Origin: JBELHO01 sp042091375
GTDB lineage: Bacteria; Pseudomonadota; Gammaproteobacteria; Enterobacterales; Alteromonadaceae
Reading direction: 5' to 3'
NCBI GenBank assembly: GCA_042091375.1
Contig: JBELHO010000007.1
Location: forward strand, 1 to 64,000
Length of the DNA: 64,000 nt
The position numbers and the translations under genes were made by a program. This document shows, one piece after another, positions 26,784-36,353 of this stretch (the first letter of the stretch is position 1; each line of letters begins with the position of its first letter). The notes beneath the pieces are model-generated. The model was not told the origin of the DNA, ran no database searches, and saw only the letters and a list, made by a program, of their open reading frames with translations.

Positions 26784-29141
26784 TTACTCGCTAAACAATT
26801 TTTGCCACCAACGACGCTTTTTGATGGTTTCTATCTGCTGACAATCATCTTGATATGCAAGTCCCGATATAATGGCAGGGTATTGTTGGTCGGTAGGGCA
26901 CTCAATATTATTGGCCAACCCCGTTGATTTTTCAAAGTAAGTCATGGCCACGCCTACTGGTATAGGCATCTGTCTATCAACCACTTGTTGTTTTTTCATA
27001 AAATCAGCAAATAACACCAGTGCACCGCTGCTACCAGTAAATTCTGTGGGCTTATTATCGTCCCTGCCAAGCCAAGTGGTTACTAGGTGCTGATCATCAT
27101 AACCAACAAACCAGCTATCGCGTTGTTGATTAGTAGTACCTGTTTTTCCTGCTATTACCTTATTATTTAAACGCCAAGTTAATGAGCTTGCGGTGCCCTG
27201 TTGAGTCACCCGCGATAACGCATAATCAACAAGGTAAGTGGCCTGCTCAGAAAAATAAGCGCTGTTATTGGCAGTGAATTGCCATAGGGTTTCGCCACGT
27301 GCTGAAACCACCTTATCTATGGCATGGGCCTCAACATAATGGCCGCGATTAGCAATAGGTAAATAGAATTGATTGACTTGCAAGGGTGACATGTTAACGG
27401 CGCCAAGTAGCATTGAGGGCCTGAGTACTATGTCCTCAGGATAACCTAATAAATGCATTACCTCGGCAACATTATCTAGACCAATGGCCATGCCTAAATT
27501 AACCGTGGGAATATTTAACGACTTCACTAACGCATCGATTAAGGTCACCTGATCGCGATATTTACCATCGTAGTTTTTCGGTTGCCATACCTTGCCGTTA
27601 TCTTCGACAATCTCCAACGGCTGATCAGTGAGTATGCTGGCTAAGTGAAATTGTTCATAGCGCTCTAATGCCGCTAGGTATATGGCAGGCTTGATCAGTG
27701 AACCAATTGGACGTTGCGCATCTAATGCTCTGTTAAAGCCGGCGTAGCCACTTTTTTTACCGCCAACGACAGCTTTAATTGCGCCACTGCGAATATCAGC
27801 AACAACCATCGCCGCTTGCAGTGAATTTTGTTTATTTTTACTTAAAGTGGATAATTTTTCCGCAACCGTCTGCTCAGCTAATTGTTGGCTATATATCGAA
27901 AAGTGAGTAAAAACACGTAGCCCTTGAGGATGACTACCCGTCGCTAAATTGGCTGCTAACTCTTGCTTTACTAATTGTAAGTACGCGGGGAACTTTTTGT
28001 TGTTAATCGTTAATTGGCGTTTTTTAACAACCTGTAAAGGACTTTGCAGCGCACTGATAAATGCTGATTTACTGAGTTGGTCATCCTTGAACATTAAACG
28101 CAACACCAGATCTCGTCGAGTTTTAGTGCGTTCAGGGGAGCGTCGCGGATCATAATAACTCGGCCCCTTGATCACGGCAATGAGGGTGGCCATTTCCGCA
28201 ACATTGAGTTGTTCAATCCCTTTAGCAAAATAAAACTGCGCAGCTAGACCAAAACCATAAATACCATTGGCATAATTTTGGCCCAGATATACTTCATTGA
28301 TGTATGCTTCAAGTATTTGATCTTTACTGTAGTGATACTCAACTAGCAGTGACATAATCGCTTCGTTAATTTTTCGCGAAAATGTCTTGGCTCGACTCAG
28401 GTACATGTTTTTAACCAACTGCTGAGTTAACGTACTACCTCCTTGCACAGTGCGACCAGCGCGTACATTCTGATATAAAGCCCGAATAATACCCAGTGGA
28501 GATATACCCAAATGGTAGTAAAAGTTGCGGTCTTCAACGAGTAACAGGGCATCTAAAAATCGTTCTGGAACCGACTGCAATGGCACTAATACTCGATCTT
28601 GATTATTTTTAGGCACAATACGGTCGATCAGCAAGGGTTCTAATTTGATGGTGTTGACAGGCTCATCATCCTGAAATACTTGGTTCACTTTGCCCTGAGC
28701 AAAAACGATAGTCAGTTTACTGGCTTTAGCAAGTCCGTCTGCAAAAGCAAAAGCACGACGATAAATGATCAGTTTACGATCAGATAGTGAGAACTGCCCG
28801 GGCTGCTTAACTTTTACAACTTTACTGTACTCAGTTACTGTTAATAAATGTGTAAGTTCATCAATGTCGAAACCGCCACCTATTTGCAAATGGTTTACTT
28901 TTCCGTAGACCTGAATTGGTACCTGCCAGCGCTGCCCCTCAAATTTATCGCGGACTTTTGCATCTAAATAAATCACATAAAATAGTAAAATGCTCAGCAG
29001 CACCAGCATTATTTTCAGCAAAAACAACAGAATGCGCTTAGCTCTGGATGGTAATTGCCCATTGACTGGATTTTTTATTGACTGTGGTTTTGATGATTTA
29101 CTCACTGTCGTTGCGGTTTTTTTCTGACTCGTCTTAACCAT
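26784..29141 (-). CDS. mrcB: Penicillin-binding protein 1B (bifunctional)
   Basis: A 785-residue class A PBP that polymerises and cross-links peptidoglycan. It has a basic cytoplasmic tail, one membrane helix at about 37-58, and a UB2H domain at about 75-165 that binds LpoB in E. coli. The GT51 glycosyltransferase carries LLVEDRNFYYHLG and GGSTLTQQLVKNMYLSR. The transpeptidase carries SLIK (Ser near 479), SLN and KTGTT (near 664). hrpB lies upstream on the same strand, as in E. coli. Length is slightly shorter than E. coli PBP1B. Confidence 0.97.
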   Translation of the reverse strand: MVKTSQKKTATTVSKSSKPQSIKNPVNGQLPSRAKRILLFLLKIMLVLLSILLFYVIYLDAKVRDKFEGQRWQVPIQVYGKVNHLQIGGGFDIDELTHLLTVTEYSKVVKVKQPGQFSLSDRKLIIYRRAFAFADGLAKASKLTIVFAQGKVNQVFQDDEPVNTIKLEPLLIDRIVPKNNQDRVLVPLQSVPERFLDALLLVEDRNFYYHLGISPLGIIRALYQNVRAGRTVQGGSTLTQQLVKNMYLSRAKTFSRKINEAIMSLLVEYHYSKDQILEAYINEVYLGQNYANGIYGFGLAAQFYFAKGIEQLNVAEMATLIAVIKGPSYYDPRRSPERTKTRRDLVLRLMFKDDQLSKSAFISALQSPLQVVKKRQLTINNKKFPAYLQLVKQELAANLATGSHPQGLRVFTHFSIYSQQLAEQTVAEKLSTLSKNKQNSLQAAMVVADIRSGAIKAVVGGKKSGYAGFNRALDAQRPIGSLIKPAIYLAALERYEQFHLASILTDQPLEIVEDNGKVWQPKNYDGKYRDQVTLIDALVKSLNIPTVNLGMAIGLDNVAEVMHLLGYPEDIVLRPSMLLGAVNMSPLQVNQFYLPIANRGHYVEAHAIDKVVSARGETLWQFTANNSAYFSEQATYLVDYALSRVTQQGTASSLTWRLNNKVIAGKTGTTNQQRDSWFVGYDDQHLVTTWLGRDDNKPTEFTGSSGALVLFADFMKKQQVVDRQMPIPVGVAMTYFEKSTGLANNIECPTDQQYPAIISGLAYQDDCQQIETIKKRRWWQKLFSE

Positions 29142-29242
29142 ATACCTAAATCATTTGCACATTAACCAGCAGCATTATACAACATTTAGCTACCAAATAA
29201 CCTGCCAGTAAAGGATGTTTTTAACCGCGTAAATAGTTTCTA

Positions 29243-31684
29243 TTAACGTTTAATTGAACGTCCGGGCTTTGCTGATAAAGCATCGACAGGCCATCTGTGG
29301 CGCGGGTATTTAGCACGCATTTCTTTGGCTACTTCGCCGTAAGAACCACGCCAAAAATTAGCTAAATCACTGGTGGTTTGGATCGGCCTCTGCGCTGGTG
29401 ACAGTAATTCAAAGCGCAGTGGTATTTGTCCCTGTGCCAGTAATGGTGAGTCGAGCTGACCAAACATCTCTTGTAAGATCACAGATACCATTGGCCCTTG
29501 ATGTTTATCGTATTTGATTGGCACTTTCTTCTGACTTGGCGTTGTATAATATACCGGTGCCTGCGCATCGAGAAACTGCTGTTGCTGCCATGTTAAGTTA
29601 GCGATGAGTAAATCATAAATATTCATTTGTTTGAGTTGTTTTATTGATGTTATCGACGATAAATACGGCAACAGCCATTGTTGCAAGGTATTGATCAACA
29701 CTGTCTCGGACAGTTCAGCAAAGTCATCGACCACAGATGCCAACCAGTTGACTCGGGCGAGCCAAGCGTCGCACTTTGTTGACCAATTGAGAAAGGTTAA
29801 ACCTTGTTGCTTAACAACGTCGTTAATACAAAGCAGAAATGCTTGTTGGGGAATGCAACTAAGTTGCGTTTCTTCGATAACCAAGGCTTGGTATAACAAC
29901 TTTTTTCTGCCGATGACTTTTTCTTTTTTCTGATCGAGTGCGTAGTGATTGACTTCAGAAAATTGCGATCCTAAGGCCAGCTTAATTTGCGCAACTGAAA
30001 TGGCGGCACTGATGGCGATCAAGCCGTCTTTATTTTTGCCATCACAATCGCAAACCACCAACCAAGGCTCACCATACAAGGGATCTAATGGCCTTAACAC
30101 CACACCTCGACCATTTGCTAATAAATAGTTATTGTCACCTTTACCACGCAATTGCGCTAGACGATCGGGATAAGCTTTTAATAACAGTACACCAATTGAC
30201 TGTTGAATATCAGCAAGGCTAGTGGAACGGCAATTAATTGAGTTTAAGCCAAGGGTTCTTGCTAAGGATTTCGCTAATTTAATCGCCTGCTCCAAAGCGA
30301 CAACACGGACCTTATAATGTGCTTTAACGGCTTGTCGGTTTTGTAAGTACTCGTAAAACAACACAACTCTTGCACTGAGATCTGAGTTATCGGCATTAAT
30401 GATAATGTCGCGTTCAGACAATAATGCCGCGACTGCACAGGCTAATTTCTTTTCGTCAGCGGTTTTACAACGTTGCAGCATACTCGCTGTTCTGGGCTCA
30501 ACCCCCAATTTTAATGCCTGCTGGCCGGTGTCGAGTATCTTGTTATTGTTATCGATCAGCCTCAAAGCACGGTTGAGCTGACATGCCACTTGAAAATGCT
30601 GTTTAGGCGGAGGGGTTAACCAATTAACGTCTTCAAATGCGTGTGTTCCCCATGCGCACAACTCCAAGGTTAAACTGGCTAAATTTGCTGAAACAATTTC
30701 CTCTTGTTGAAAATCGTTAAGATTGTCATGCTCGGTTTTTGCCCACAAACGAATACATTGGCCATCCTCTAATCGACCGGCGCGACCAGCTCGTTGCGTT
30801 GCCGAGGCCTTAGATATATAAACTGTTTCTAATCTCGATAAACCACTTTTAATGTCAAATACTTGTACTTTTTCCAGACCTGAATCTATCACGTGAGTGA
30901 TGCCTGCAATAGTTAAACTGGTTTCAGCGATATTGGTGGCAAATATCACTCTGCGCCTACGGCTGTTGTTTTTATTTAGTACTATTTCTTGCTCTGCTAT
31001 GGGCAGGCTGCCGTGTAATGGCAAACAATCTAGAAGGGTATCATGCTGCTCGATTGCAACCTTTAGGCAACGCTTGATCTCTGCTTGACCCGGTAAAAAA
31101 ATCAGAATATCGCCTCGCGAACTATTATTTAATACCTGCTCAAGTGCTCTGTTAACATGGGTTGACAGCTGTGTTTTTGCCTTGCCAAAATATTCAATAC
31201 GCACCGGAAACGCTTTGCCTGGACAAGAAATGATAGCCGCATTATTCAAATAACTTGCTATTTGTTGACTGTCAATTGTTGCTGACATCACCAATAATGT
31301 TAGGTCTGGTCTGAGTGCTTCCTGCACTTCAACAGATAACATTAAAGCCAGATCAGCGTGAATAGAACGCTCGTGAAATTCATCAAATATGATCAAGCCA
31401 ACGTCAGTCAGCTCTGGATCATTTTGTAATTTGCGGGTAAGAACACCTTCAGTGACTATCTCCAACAAAGTCTCTGCTGATATTTTGCGCTCATTTCTTA
31501 TTTGATAACCAACGCGTTGGCCAACGGGCTCGCCTAGTGACCTTGCCAAATATGTTGCTATTGATTTTACTGCCACCCTGCGCGGTTCGAGCATAATGAT
31601 TTTTTTCCCAGTCAGCAGATCTGCTTTTAATATTTCTAACGGCACGACAGTAGATTTACCTGCACCAGGGGCGGCCTGTAACAC
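29243..31684 (-). CDS. hrpB: ATP-dependent RNA helicase HrpB
   Basis: A DEAH-type helicase of 813 residues from the GTG at 31684. Motif I is APGAGKST at residues 5-12 and motif II is DEFH (DEFHERS). SATI, the QRAGRAGR-type motif VI (here ATQRAGRAGR) and the C-terminal HrpB domain follow. Starting at this GTG would leave motif I only 4 residues from the N-terminus, whereas HrpB proteins have about 20-25 residues before it. The missing part is encoded upstream (see 31685-31762), so the true protein is probably about 835 residues. The cellular role of HrpB is unclear. Confidence 0.95.
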   Translation of the reverse strand: MLQAAPGAGKSTVVPLEILKADLLTGKKIIMLEPRRVAVKSIATYLARSLGEPVGQRVGYQIRNERKISAETLLEIVTEGVLTRKLQNDPELTDVGLIIFDEFHERSIHADLALMLSVEVQEALRPDLTLLVMSATIDSQQIASYLNNAAIISCPGKAFPVRIEYFGKAKTQLSTHVNRALEQVLNNSSRGDILIFLPGQAEIKRCLKVAIEQHDTLLDCLPLHGSLPIAEQEIVLNKNNSRRRRVIFATNIAETSLTIAGITHVIDSGLEKVQVFDIKSGLSRLETVYISKASATQRAGRAGRLEDGQCIRLWAKTEHDNLNDFQQEEIVSANLASLTLELCAWGTHAFEDVNWLTPPPKQHFQVACQLNRALRLIDNNNKILDTGQQALKLGVEPRTASMLQRCKTADEKKLACAVAALLSERDIIINADNSDLSARVVLFYEYLQNRQAVKAHYKVRVVALEQAIKLAKSLARTLGLNSINCRSTSLADIQQSIGVLLLKAYPDRLAQLRGKGDNNYLLANGRGVVLRPLDPLYGEPWLVVCDCDGKNKDGLIAISAAISVAQIKLALGSQFSEVNHYALDQKKEKVIGRKKLLYQALVIEETQLSCIPQQAFLLCINDVVKQQGLTFLNWSTKCDAWLARVNWLASVVDDFAELSETVLINTLQQWLLPYLSSITSIKQLKQMNIYDLLIANLTWQQQQFLDAQAPVYYTTPSQKKVPIKYDKHQGPMVSVILQEMFGQLDSPLLAQGQIPLRFELLSPAQRPIQTTSDLANFWRGSYGEVAKEMRAKYPRHRWPVDALSAKPGRSIKR

Positions 31685-31762
31685 TGTATTTTGACGGTTT
31701 TTTAATTGCCCGAGTAAACTCGATAAAACCTGATAAATGGGAAAGTTAATTATCTACTCCTT
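31685..31762 (-). other. Probable AUU start and ribosome binding site of hrpB
   Basis: Upstream of the GTG the hrpB frame stays open for 23 codons to a TAG at 31754-31756. The translated stretch includes NFPIYQVLSSLLGQL, which matches the conserved LPI...VL..L opening of HrpB proteins. There is no ATG, GTG or TTG in it. An AAGGAG at 31757-31762 sits exactly 6 nt before an ATT codon (31748-31750). The parsimonious reading is initiation at AUU, as in infC. Confidence 0.6.
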
Positions 31763-31981
31763 CTATTAATTGCTGACTATACAAACAACAAAAGTAGATA
31801 CGGTCAAGCAATTGTCATTGGTAAATTAGCAGTACATTGGTTACCCCCATTTTTAAAATAAAATAACTCACTGATATATATTGCAATAAATAGTGGAAAT
31901 TTTTTTAAAATATGCTTACTTGGCAACGGGGTTAAATACTGATAAGAATGTTTTCCCCCAAACAATAATATTGGAAATATT

Positions 31982-32395
31982 ATGAAATTATCAAAACATG
32001 GAGAGTATAACATTGAGGCTGACAACAACATTTTAGTGGTTGATGCGCATGGCCCTTTTACTGATCAACTGTCTCAACAGTATGTCAAAGACATGTATGC
32101 CGCTTGTAAGCAATTTTCAGGTCAACCATGGGGATTACTGGTGACTTTTTATGGCAATAGTATATTTAGTCCTGAGTCAGTTCAGTCATTAATTGAAGTA
32201 ACAAAATATAGGATGAAACATGGCATGATAGCCAACGCCTGTATTATTTTACAAAGTGAAACCGCAGATTTACAGCAAGTACAATTGCAACATATTTACC
32301 AGGTATGTAATTGTACGTTTAACGTATTTTGTGATGTTGATTCTGCCAGAAGCTGGCTTAGTGAGTTTGTCGAAGCACAAGCCAAAGCAATCTAG
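31982..32395 (+). CDS. SpoIIAA/STAS-like small protein
   Basis: 137 residues, soluble, with no signal peptide. The pattern EADNNILVVDAHGPFTDQLS (beta strand, then a turn) and LLVTFYGNSIFSPESVQSL resembles STAS-like proteins annotated as hypothetical in Colwellia and Shewanella. Function is unknown. It is encoded alone, convergent with pepB, with GGAAATATT before the ATG. An imperfect inverted repeat (AAAGC...GCTTT) spans its stop codon. It resembles the gene at 25962-26357 in size and fold. Confidence 0.6.
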   Translation: MKLSKHGEYNIEADNNILVVDAHGPFTDQLSQQYVKDMYAACKQFSGQPWGLLVTFYGNSIFSPESVQSLIEVTKYRMKHGMIANACIILQSETADLQQVQLQHIYQVCNCTFNVFCDVDSARSWLSEFVEAQAKAI

Positions 32396-32479
32396 ACAGA
32401 TCGCTTTGGCTATTAATCATTATCAGTACAGGCTGATCGGTGTGTAAATCGTATATATGCTGATCAGATGTAAAAATTC

Positions 32480-33775
32480 TTACTGATCTAGGAGTAACTG
32501 AGCGATAGTAGCGATACCAAGCCCTGTCGCACCTGCAGCCCACATATCAGTCGAACTGCCGTTATAAGCGGCAGACAAATCAAAATGTAACCAACCACGG
32601 CCTTGCTGTTCAACAAAACGAGATAAGAAACCAGCAGCATTACTGGCTCCGCCAGCACCTCCGCCTTTTTGTGTTCTACTATTAGCCGTATCAGCAAATA
32701 CAGACGGACATTTGCCTTGGTGCCATGGCGCTAGGGGCAATGGCCATAGTGGCTCGTTAACTTTATCCGCGACATTGAGTGTTTGTTTAACCAACGAGTT
32801 GTCTAATGAAAATAAAGCTGAATATTCGCCGCCAGTAGCCATCACCGACGCACCTGTTAAAGTCGCCGCATCTATGGTGAGTTTTGGCTGATAGGTTTGT
32901 GCCAGTAACAAGCCATCAGCGAGAACAATGCGACCTTCGGCATCGGTATTTGCTATCTCGCAAGTCACGCCATTTTTATAGGTTAAAATGTCTCCCAACT
33001 TATAAGCGCGATTGTCAATCATGTTCTCAGCACAACACAGAATTAACTTTATGCGCTGAGTTAGGCCTTGTTGAATAGCTAAAGCCAGCGCCCCGGCAAC
33101 AACGGCAGCTCCACCCATATCAGCTTTCATATCGAACATACCCACATTAGACTTGATACTGTAGCCGCCACTGTCAAAGGTAATGCCTTTACCAACCAAA
33201 CAGGCGAGCACGGGAGCATTGTCATCACCACTTGGATTGTAATCAAGTTCAAGTAAACAAGGAGCATGGCAACTGCCTTTGCCAACCTGATAAATACCAA
33301 CCCAACCATTTTCTTGTAATTGCTCACCGCTGATCAAGCGCGTAGTAATACTATCGGGAGCAAGTGCAGTTAAATAATCGGTAGTCAGTTGCGCCAGCAT
33401 TGCCGGATAAAGCTGATCCGGTGTTTGATTAGTGAGTTGTCGACTCCAAGCGTAAACGGCTAACTTCTCAGTTAAACACGCAACAGTTTGCGGCTCGCCA
33501 GTGAATTCAACCGCGGTTAATTTGCCAACACAAGTAAACCCTAAGGCAAAACTCCATTGTGTTTTTTCGTCCCATAAATCGCCTTGTAACACAGCGCGAC
33601 TGACCCCGAGTTTTTCAATAGTGCGCCCTGCTTGCTGAATATCACGCAACTGGTTTGCCGCAATTTGCGGTAAATAAATATAAATGGTGTCGTTGACCAC
33701 TTGCACTCTATTATCGGCTTGCCAACCTGCACTTTTCGGTTGTTTAGTGAGACTGATATTTGCAATTTTATCCAT
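32480..33775 (-). CDS. pepB: Peptidase B (M17 aminopeptidase)
   Basis: A 431-residue M17 leucyl-aminopeptidase-type enzyme with two-metal catalysis. It contains LVGKGITFDSGGYSIK, DMKADMGGAA and NTDAEGRIVLADGL, which together supply the metal ligands and catalytic Lys/Arg. Length and the N-terminal domain match PepB of E. coli (427) rather than PepA (about 500). It hydrolyses N-terminal residues from peptides in the cytoplasm. It is divergent from sfsA. In E. coli pepB is far from sfsA, so its insertion in this block is specific to this lineage. Confidence 0.95.
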   Translation of the reverse strand: MDKIANISLTKQPKSAGWQADNRVQVVNDTIYIYLPQIAANQLRDIQQAGRTIEKLGVSRAVLQGDLWDEKTQWSFALGFTCVGKLTAVEFTGEPQTVACLTEKLAVYAWSRQLTNQTPDQLYPAMLAQLTTDYLTALAPDSITTRLISGEQLQENGWVGIYQVGKGSCHAPCLLELDYNPSGDDNAPVLACLVGKGITFDSGGYSIKSNVGMFDMKADMGGAAVVAGALALAIQQGLTQRIKLILCCAENMIDNRAYKLGDILTYKNGVTCEIANTDAEGRIVLADGLLLAQTYQPKLTIDAATLTGASVMATGGEYSALFSLDNSLVKQTLNVADKVNEPLWPLPLAPWHQGKCPSVFADTANSRTQKGGGAGGASNAAGFLSRFVEQQGRGWLHFDLSAAYNGSSTDMWAAGATGLGIATIAQLLLDQ

Positions 33776-33880
33776 GACTTCGCCTTTTTAATTGTTTGAT
33801 TTTATGTTTATTAGTTTACATCAGCTAAAAGAAAACTTAACCTGAGAAATTAATATTTGTTATCGCTGTTGTGTTTTATA

Positions 33881-34600
33881 GTGAAAATATCCGTCAAAAG
33901 TGCCACCCTGATCAAACGCTACAAAAGATTTTTAGCCGATGTGGCGTTAAACTCTGAACAACAAATGACTATTCATTGCGCCAATACTGGTGCTATGACT
34001 GGATGTGCCGAGCCCAATGACCTGGTTTGGTATAGCACTTCAGAAAATTTAACAAGAAAGTACCCATGCAGTTGGGAAGTCACACAAACTGTCGATGATC
34101 ATTTTATTTGTGTTAATACACAACGCGCCAATCAACTGGTTGAAGAAGCCTTAGTCAGCAATGTAATTGAACAGTTAACTCAATACCAATCACTGAAAAG
34201 AGAAGTTAAATACGGCAGTGAAAACAGTAAAGTTGATTTTTTAGTGGTTGATGAACATGGCGTAAATACCTATATCGAAGTCAAAAGTGTCACACTGTTA
34301 GAAAACGACCTCGGTTATTTTCCCGACACCGTAACGACTCGCGGACAAAAACATTTAAGAGAACTGATAGAGCAAGTCGAGCAAGGACATCGTGCCGTTC
34401 TGCTGTTTGCGGTGTTGCATTCGGGTATCAACTCAGTGCAAGCAGCCGCTCATTTAGATCCAAAATATGCACAATTATTACAACTGGCCTATAATAAAGG
34501 CGTTGAAATACTTGCATATAAGGCGATTTACACCTTAACTAACCAAGATATCAATATAGATTTACAGCAGCAGATCCCTGTTTATTTTTTCGAACAATAA
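33881..34600 (+). CDS. sfsA: Sugar fermentation stimulation protein SfsA homolog
   Basis: 239 residues from the GTG at 33881 ([20 protein letters not shown]). The frame extends 8 codons further to a TTG at 33857. The GTG start matches the usual SfsA N-terminus, though neither start has a strong ribosome binding site. It contains [25 protein letters not shown] and IEVKSVTL. SfsA has a nuclease-like fold with PD-(D/E)xK features and binds DNA nonspecifically; its role is unresolved. It is followed by dksA after 272 bp, the same order as in E. coli. Confidence 0.94.
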   Translation: MKISVKSATLIKRYKRFLADVALNSEQQMTIHCANTGAMTGCAEPNDLVWYSTSENLTRKYPCSWEVTQTVDDHFICVNTQRANQLVEEALVSNVIEQLTQYQSLKREVKYGSENSKVDFLVVDEHGVNTYIEVKSVTLLENDLGYFPDTVTTRGQKHLRELIEQVEQGHRAVLLFAVLHSGINSVQAAAHLDPKYAQLLQLAYNKGVEILAYKAIYTLTNQDINIDLQQQIPVYFFEQ

Positions 34601-34872
34601 ACACACAAATTAAATGTAGATAATGATTGACGAGCAGTCCTAAAACTTGATAAAAACCAATTGAAAGGAAAATAATATATTTTGAGTGACTAAATGATTG
34701 ATTTAACCTGCTGATTTTATTTAATATTATATTTTTGCAAAGTTTTCCTTGAAATTTTCCTTAGACAGCACAATATCAAGGAAATATTTAATTTATATTT
34801 ATCATTGGCAGTTGCCATTAAACGTTCATAATATTTGACGTAATTGTTATTCGTAGCACTAGGAGATAGAGA

Positions 34873-35313
34873 ATGCCAGACAAAAAAGCATTAGGCATTT
34901 TAGCATTAGCGGGCGTTGAGCCATATATAGAAAAGCCTGACGAAGAGTACATGAACAAAGCGCAATTAGAGCATTTCAAGAAAATACTTGATGCTTGGCG
35001 TATTCAACTTCGCGAAGAGGTTGATAGAACGGTTACTCATATGCAAGACGAGGCAGCAAATTTTCCAGATCCTGTGGATCGCGCTGCACAAGAAGAAGAG
35101 TTTAGTTTAGAGCTGCGCACCCGAGATCGTGAGCGAAAACTCATTAAAAAAATTGAAAAGACATTACAGCTTATTGAAGAAGATGATTTTGGCTTCTGTA
35201 AGTCATGTGGAATAGAAATTGGTATTCGTCGATTAGAAGCAAGACCCACCGCAGATCTTTGCATTGAATGCAAAACTCTCGCCGAAATAAAAGAACGGCA
35301 AATGGCCGGTTAA
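34873..35313 (+). CDS. dksA: RNA polymerase-binding transcription factor DksA
   Basis: 146 residues, close to E. coli DksA (151). It has a coiled coil at about 35-110 whose tip carries the essential acidic motif DPVDRA. The four-cysteine zinc finger FCKSCG...LCIEC and a C-terminal helix follow. It acts with ppGpp through the RNA polymerase secondary channel. A clear GGAGATAGAGA lies before the ATG. gluQ follows after 30 bp, as in E. coli. The 272 bp upstream are AT-rich and should hold its promoter; none was obvious. Confidence 0.98.
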   Translation: MPDKKALGILALAGVEPYIEKPDEEYMNKAQLEHFKKILDAWRIQLREEVDRTVTHMQDEAANFPDPVDRAAQEEEFSLELRTRDRERKLIKKIEKTLQLIEEDDFGFCKSCGIEIGIRRLEARPTADLCIECKTLAEIKERQMAG

Positions 35314-35343
35314 TGACCTTTAATTATTGAGGCACCAACTGCA

Positions 35344-36243
35344 ATGCAAATAGTGCGACCGACAGATAAAGATGTTCCTTATCGCGGTCGCTTTGCCCCC
35401 TCCCCTTCTGGTCATTTACATTTTGGTTCACTGATCACCGCTTTAGCTAGTTTCCTAGATGCGCGAAAAAACCGAGGCACTTGGTTAGTTCGCATAGAAG
35501 ACATCGATCCACCGAGAGAACAAAAAGGCGCCAGCCAAATAATATTGAGTACACTTGAGGCCTTTGGTTTAGAGTGGGATGGCGAGGTGTTGTTCCAAAG
35601 TCAGCAGACCCATCTATACGAAGAGCAACTAGCCGCTTTGATGACAAATCAACGCAGTTACTATTGTCATTGTACACGTGCACAAATTAAAGCCATGGGC
35701 GGTACTTATCTGGGTGATTGTCGTCGAGCTGATCGACACAAAAGCAATGCCGCTATCCGAATAATCAATGATCAACAAATAAATGATAGCCAAGATTTAA
35801 TTCAAAACAATATTGTATGTGCTAACGGCTTTGCGCAAGAAGATTTTATTATCAAACGCAGAGATGGCCTATATGCTTATCAACTGGCTGTAGTCATTGA
35901 TGATATTTACCAAGGGATCACACATGTGATCAGAGGCTGTGATCTGCTTGAATCAACCATTCGCCAATTGTGCTTGTTTAACATTTTACAGACTGCCCCC
36001 CCTCAATACGGACATATTCCCCTAGCCATAACAGATAGGGGTTATAAGTTAAGTAAGCAAAACAATGCCCCTGCTATAGATGTTAAACATCCTCAAGGGG
36101 CCTTAATGCAGGCATTGTGTTTTCTCGGACAAAATCCCCCTTTGGCATTAGGTGATTGTTCAGTCAATGAGATTATTCAATGGGCAATAATTCATTGGCA
36201 AAGAGCCCTTATCCCCAAAAAGCAAAAAATTGCTATTAACTAG
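35344..36243 (+). CDS. gluQ: Glutamyl-Q tRNA(Asp) synthetase
   Basis: 299 residues. A truncated glutamyl-tRNA synthetase lacking the anticodon-binding domain, which attaches glutamate to queuosine in tRNA(Asp). RFAPSPSGHLHFGSL carries the HIGH-type motif. IEDIDPPRE and a KLSKQN version of KMSKS follow. A Cys cluster (CHC plus a downstream Cys) suggests the zinc site of this family. Co-transcription with dksA is likely (30 bp apart). Confidence 0.96.
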   Translation: MQIVRPTDKDVPYRGRFAPSPSGHLHFGSLITALASFLDARKNRGTWLVRIEDIDPPREQKGASQIILSTLEAFGLEWDGEVLFQSQQTHLYEEQLAALMTNQRSYYCHCTRAQIKAMGGTYLGDCRRADRHKSNAAIRIINDQQINDSQDLIQNNIVCANGFAQEDFIIKRRDGLYAYQLAVVIDDIYQGITHVIRGCDLLESTIRQLCLFNILQTAPPQYGHIPLAITDRGYKLSKQNNAPAIDVKHPQGALMQALCFLGQNPPLALGDCSVNEIIQWAIIHWQRALIPKKQKIAIN

Positions 36244-36353
36244 TCATACCGCAAGTTTAGAGATTAATTTATAACTGCAACCTTTATATAACAAAATAGC
36301 CGGTTATTCGTTCTCTTTTAATTTAGAGTCATGTATCATTACATAGCCATTTC

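Noticed and set aside
31804..32031. 75-codon minus-strand ORF overlapping the STAS-like gene start
   Set aside because: Overlaps the start of a better gene and lacks a ribosome binding site; hydrophobic and Phe-rich from AT-rich DNA.
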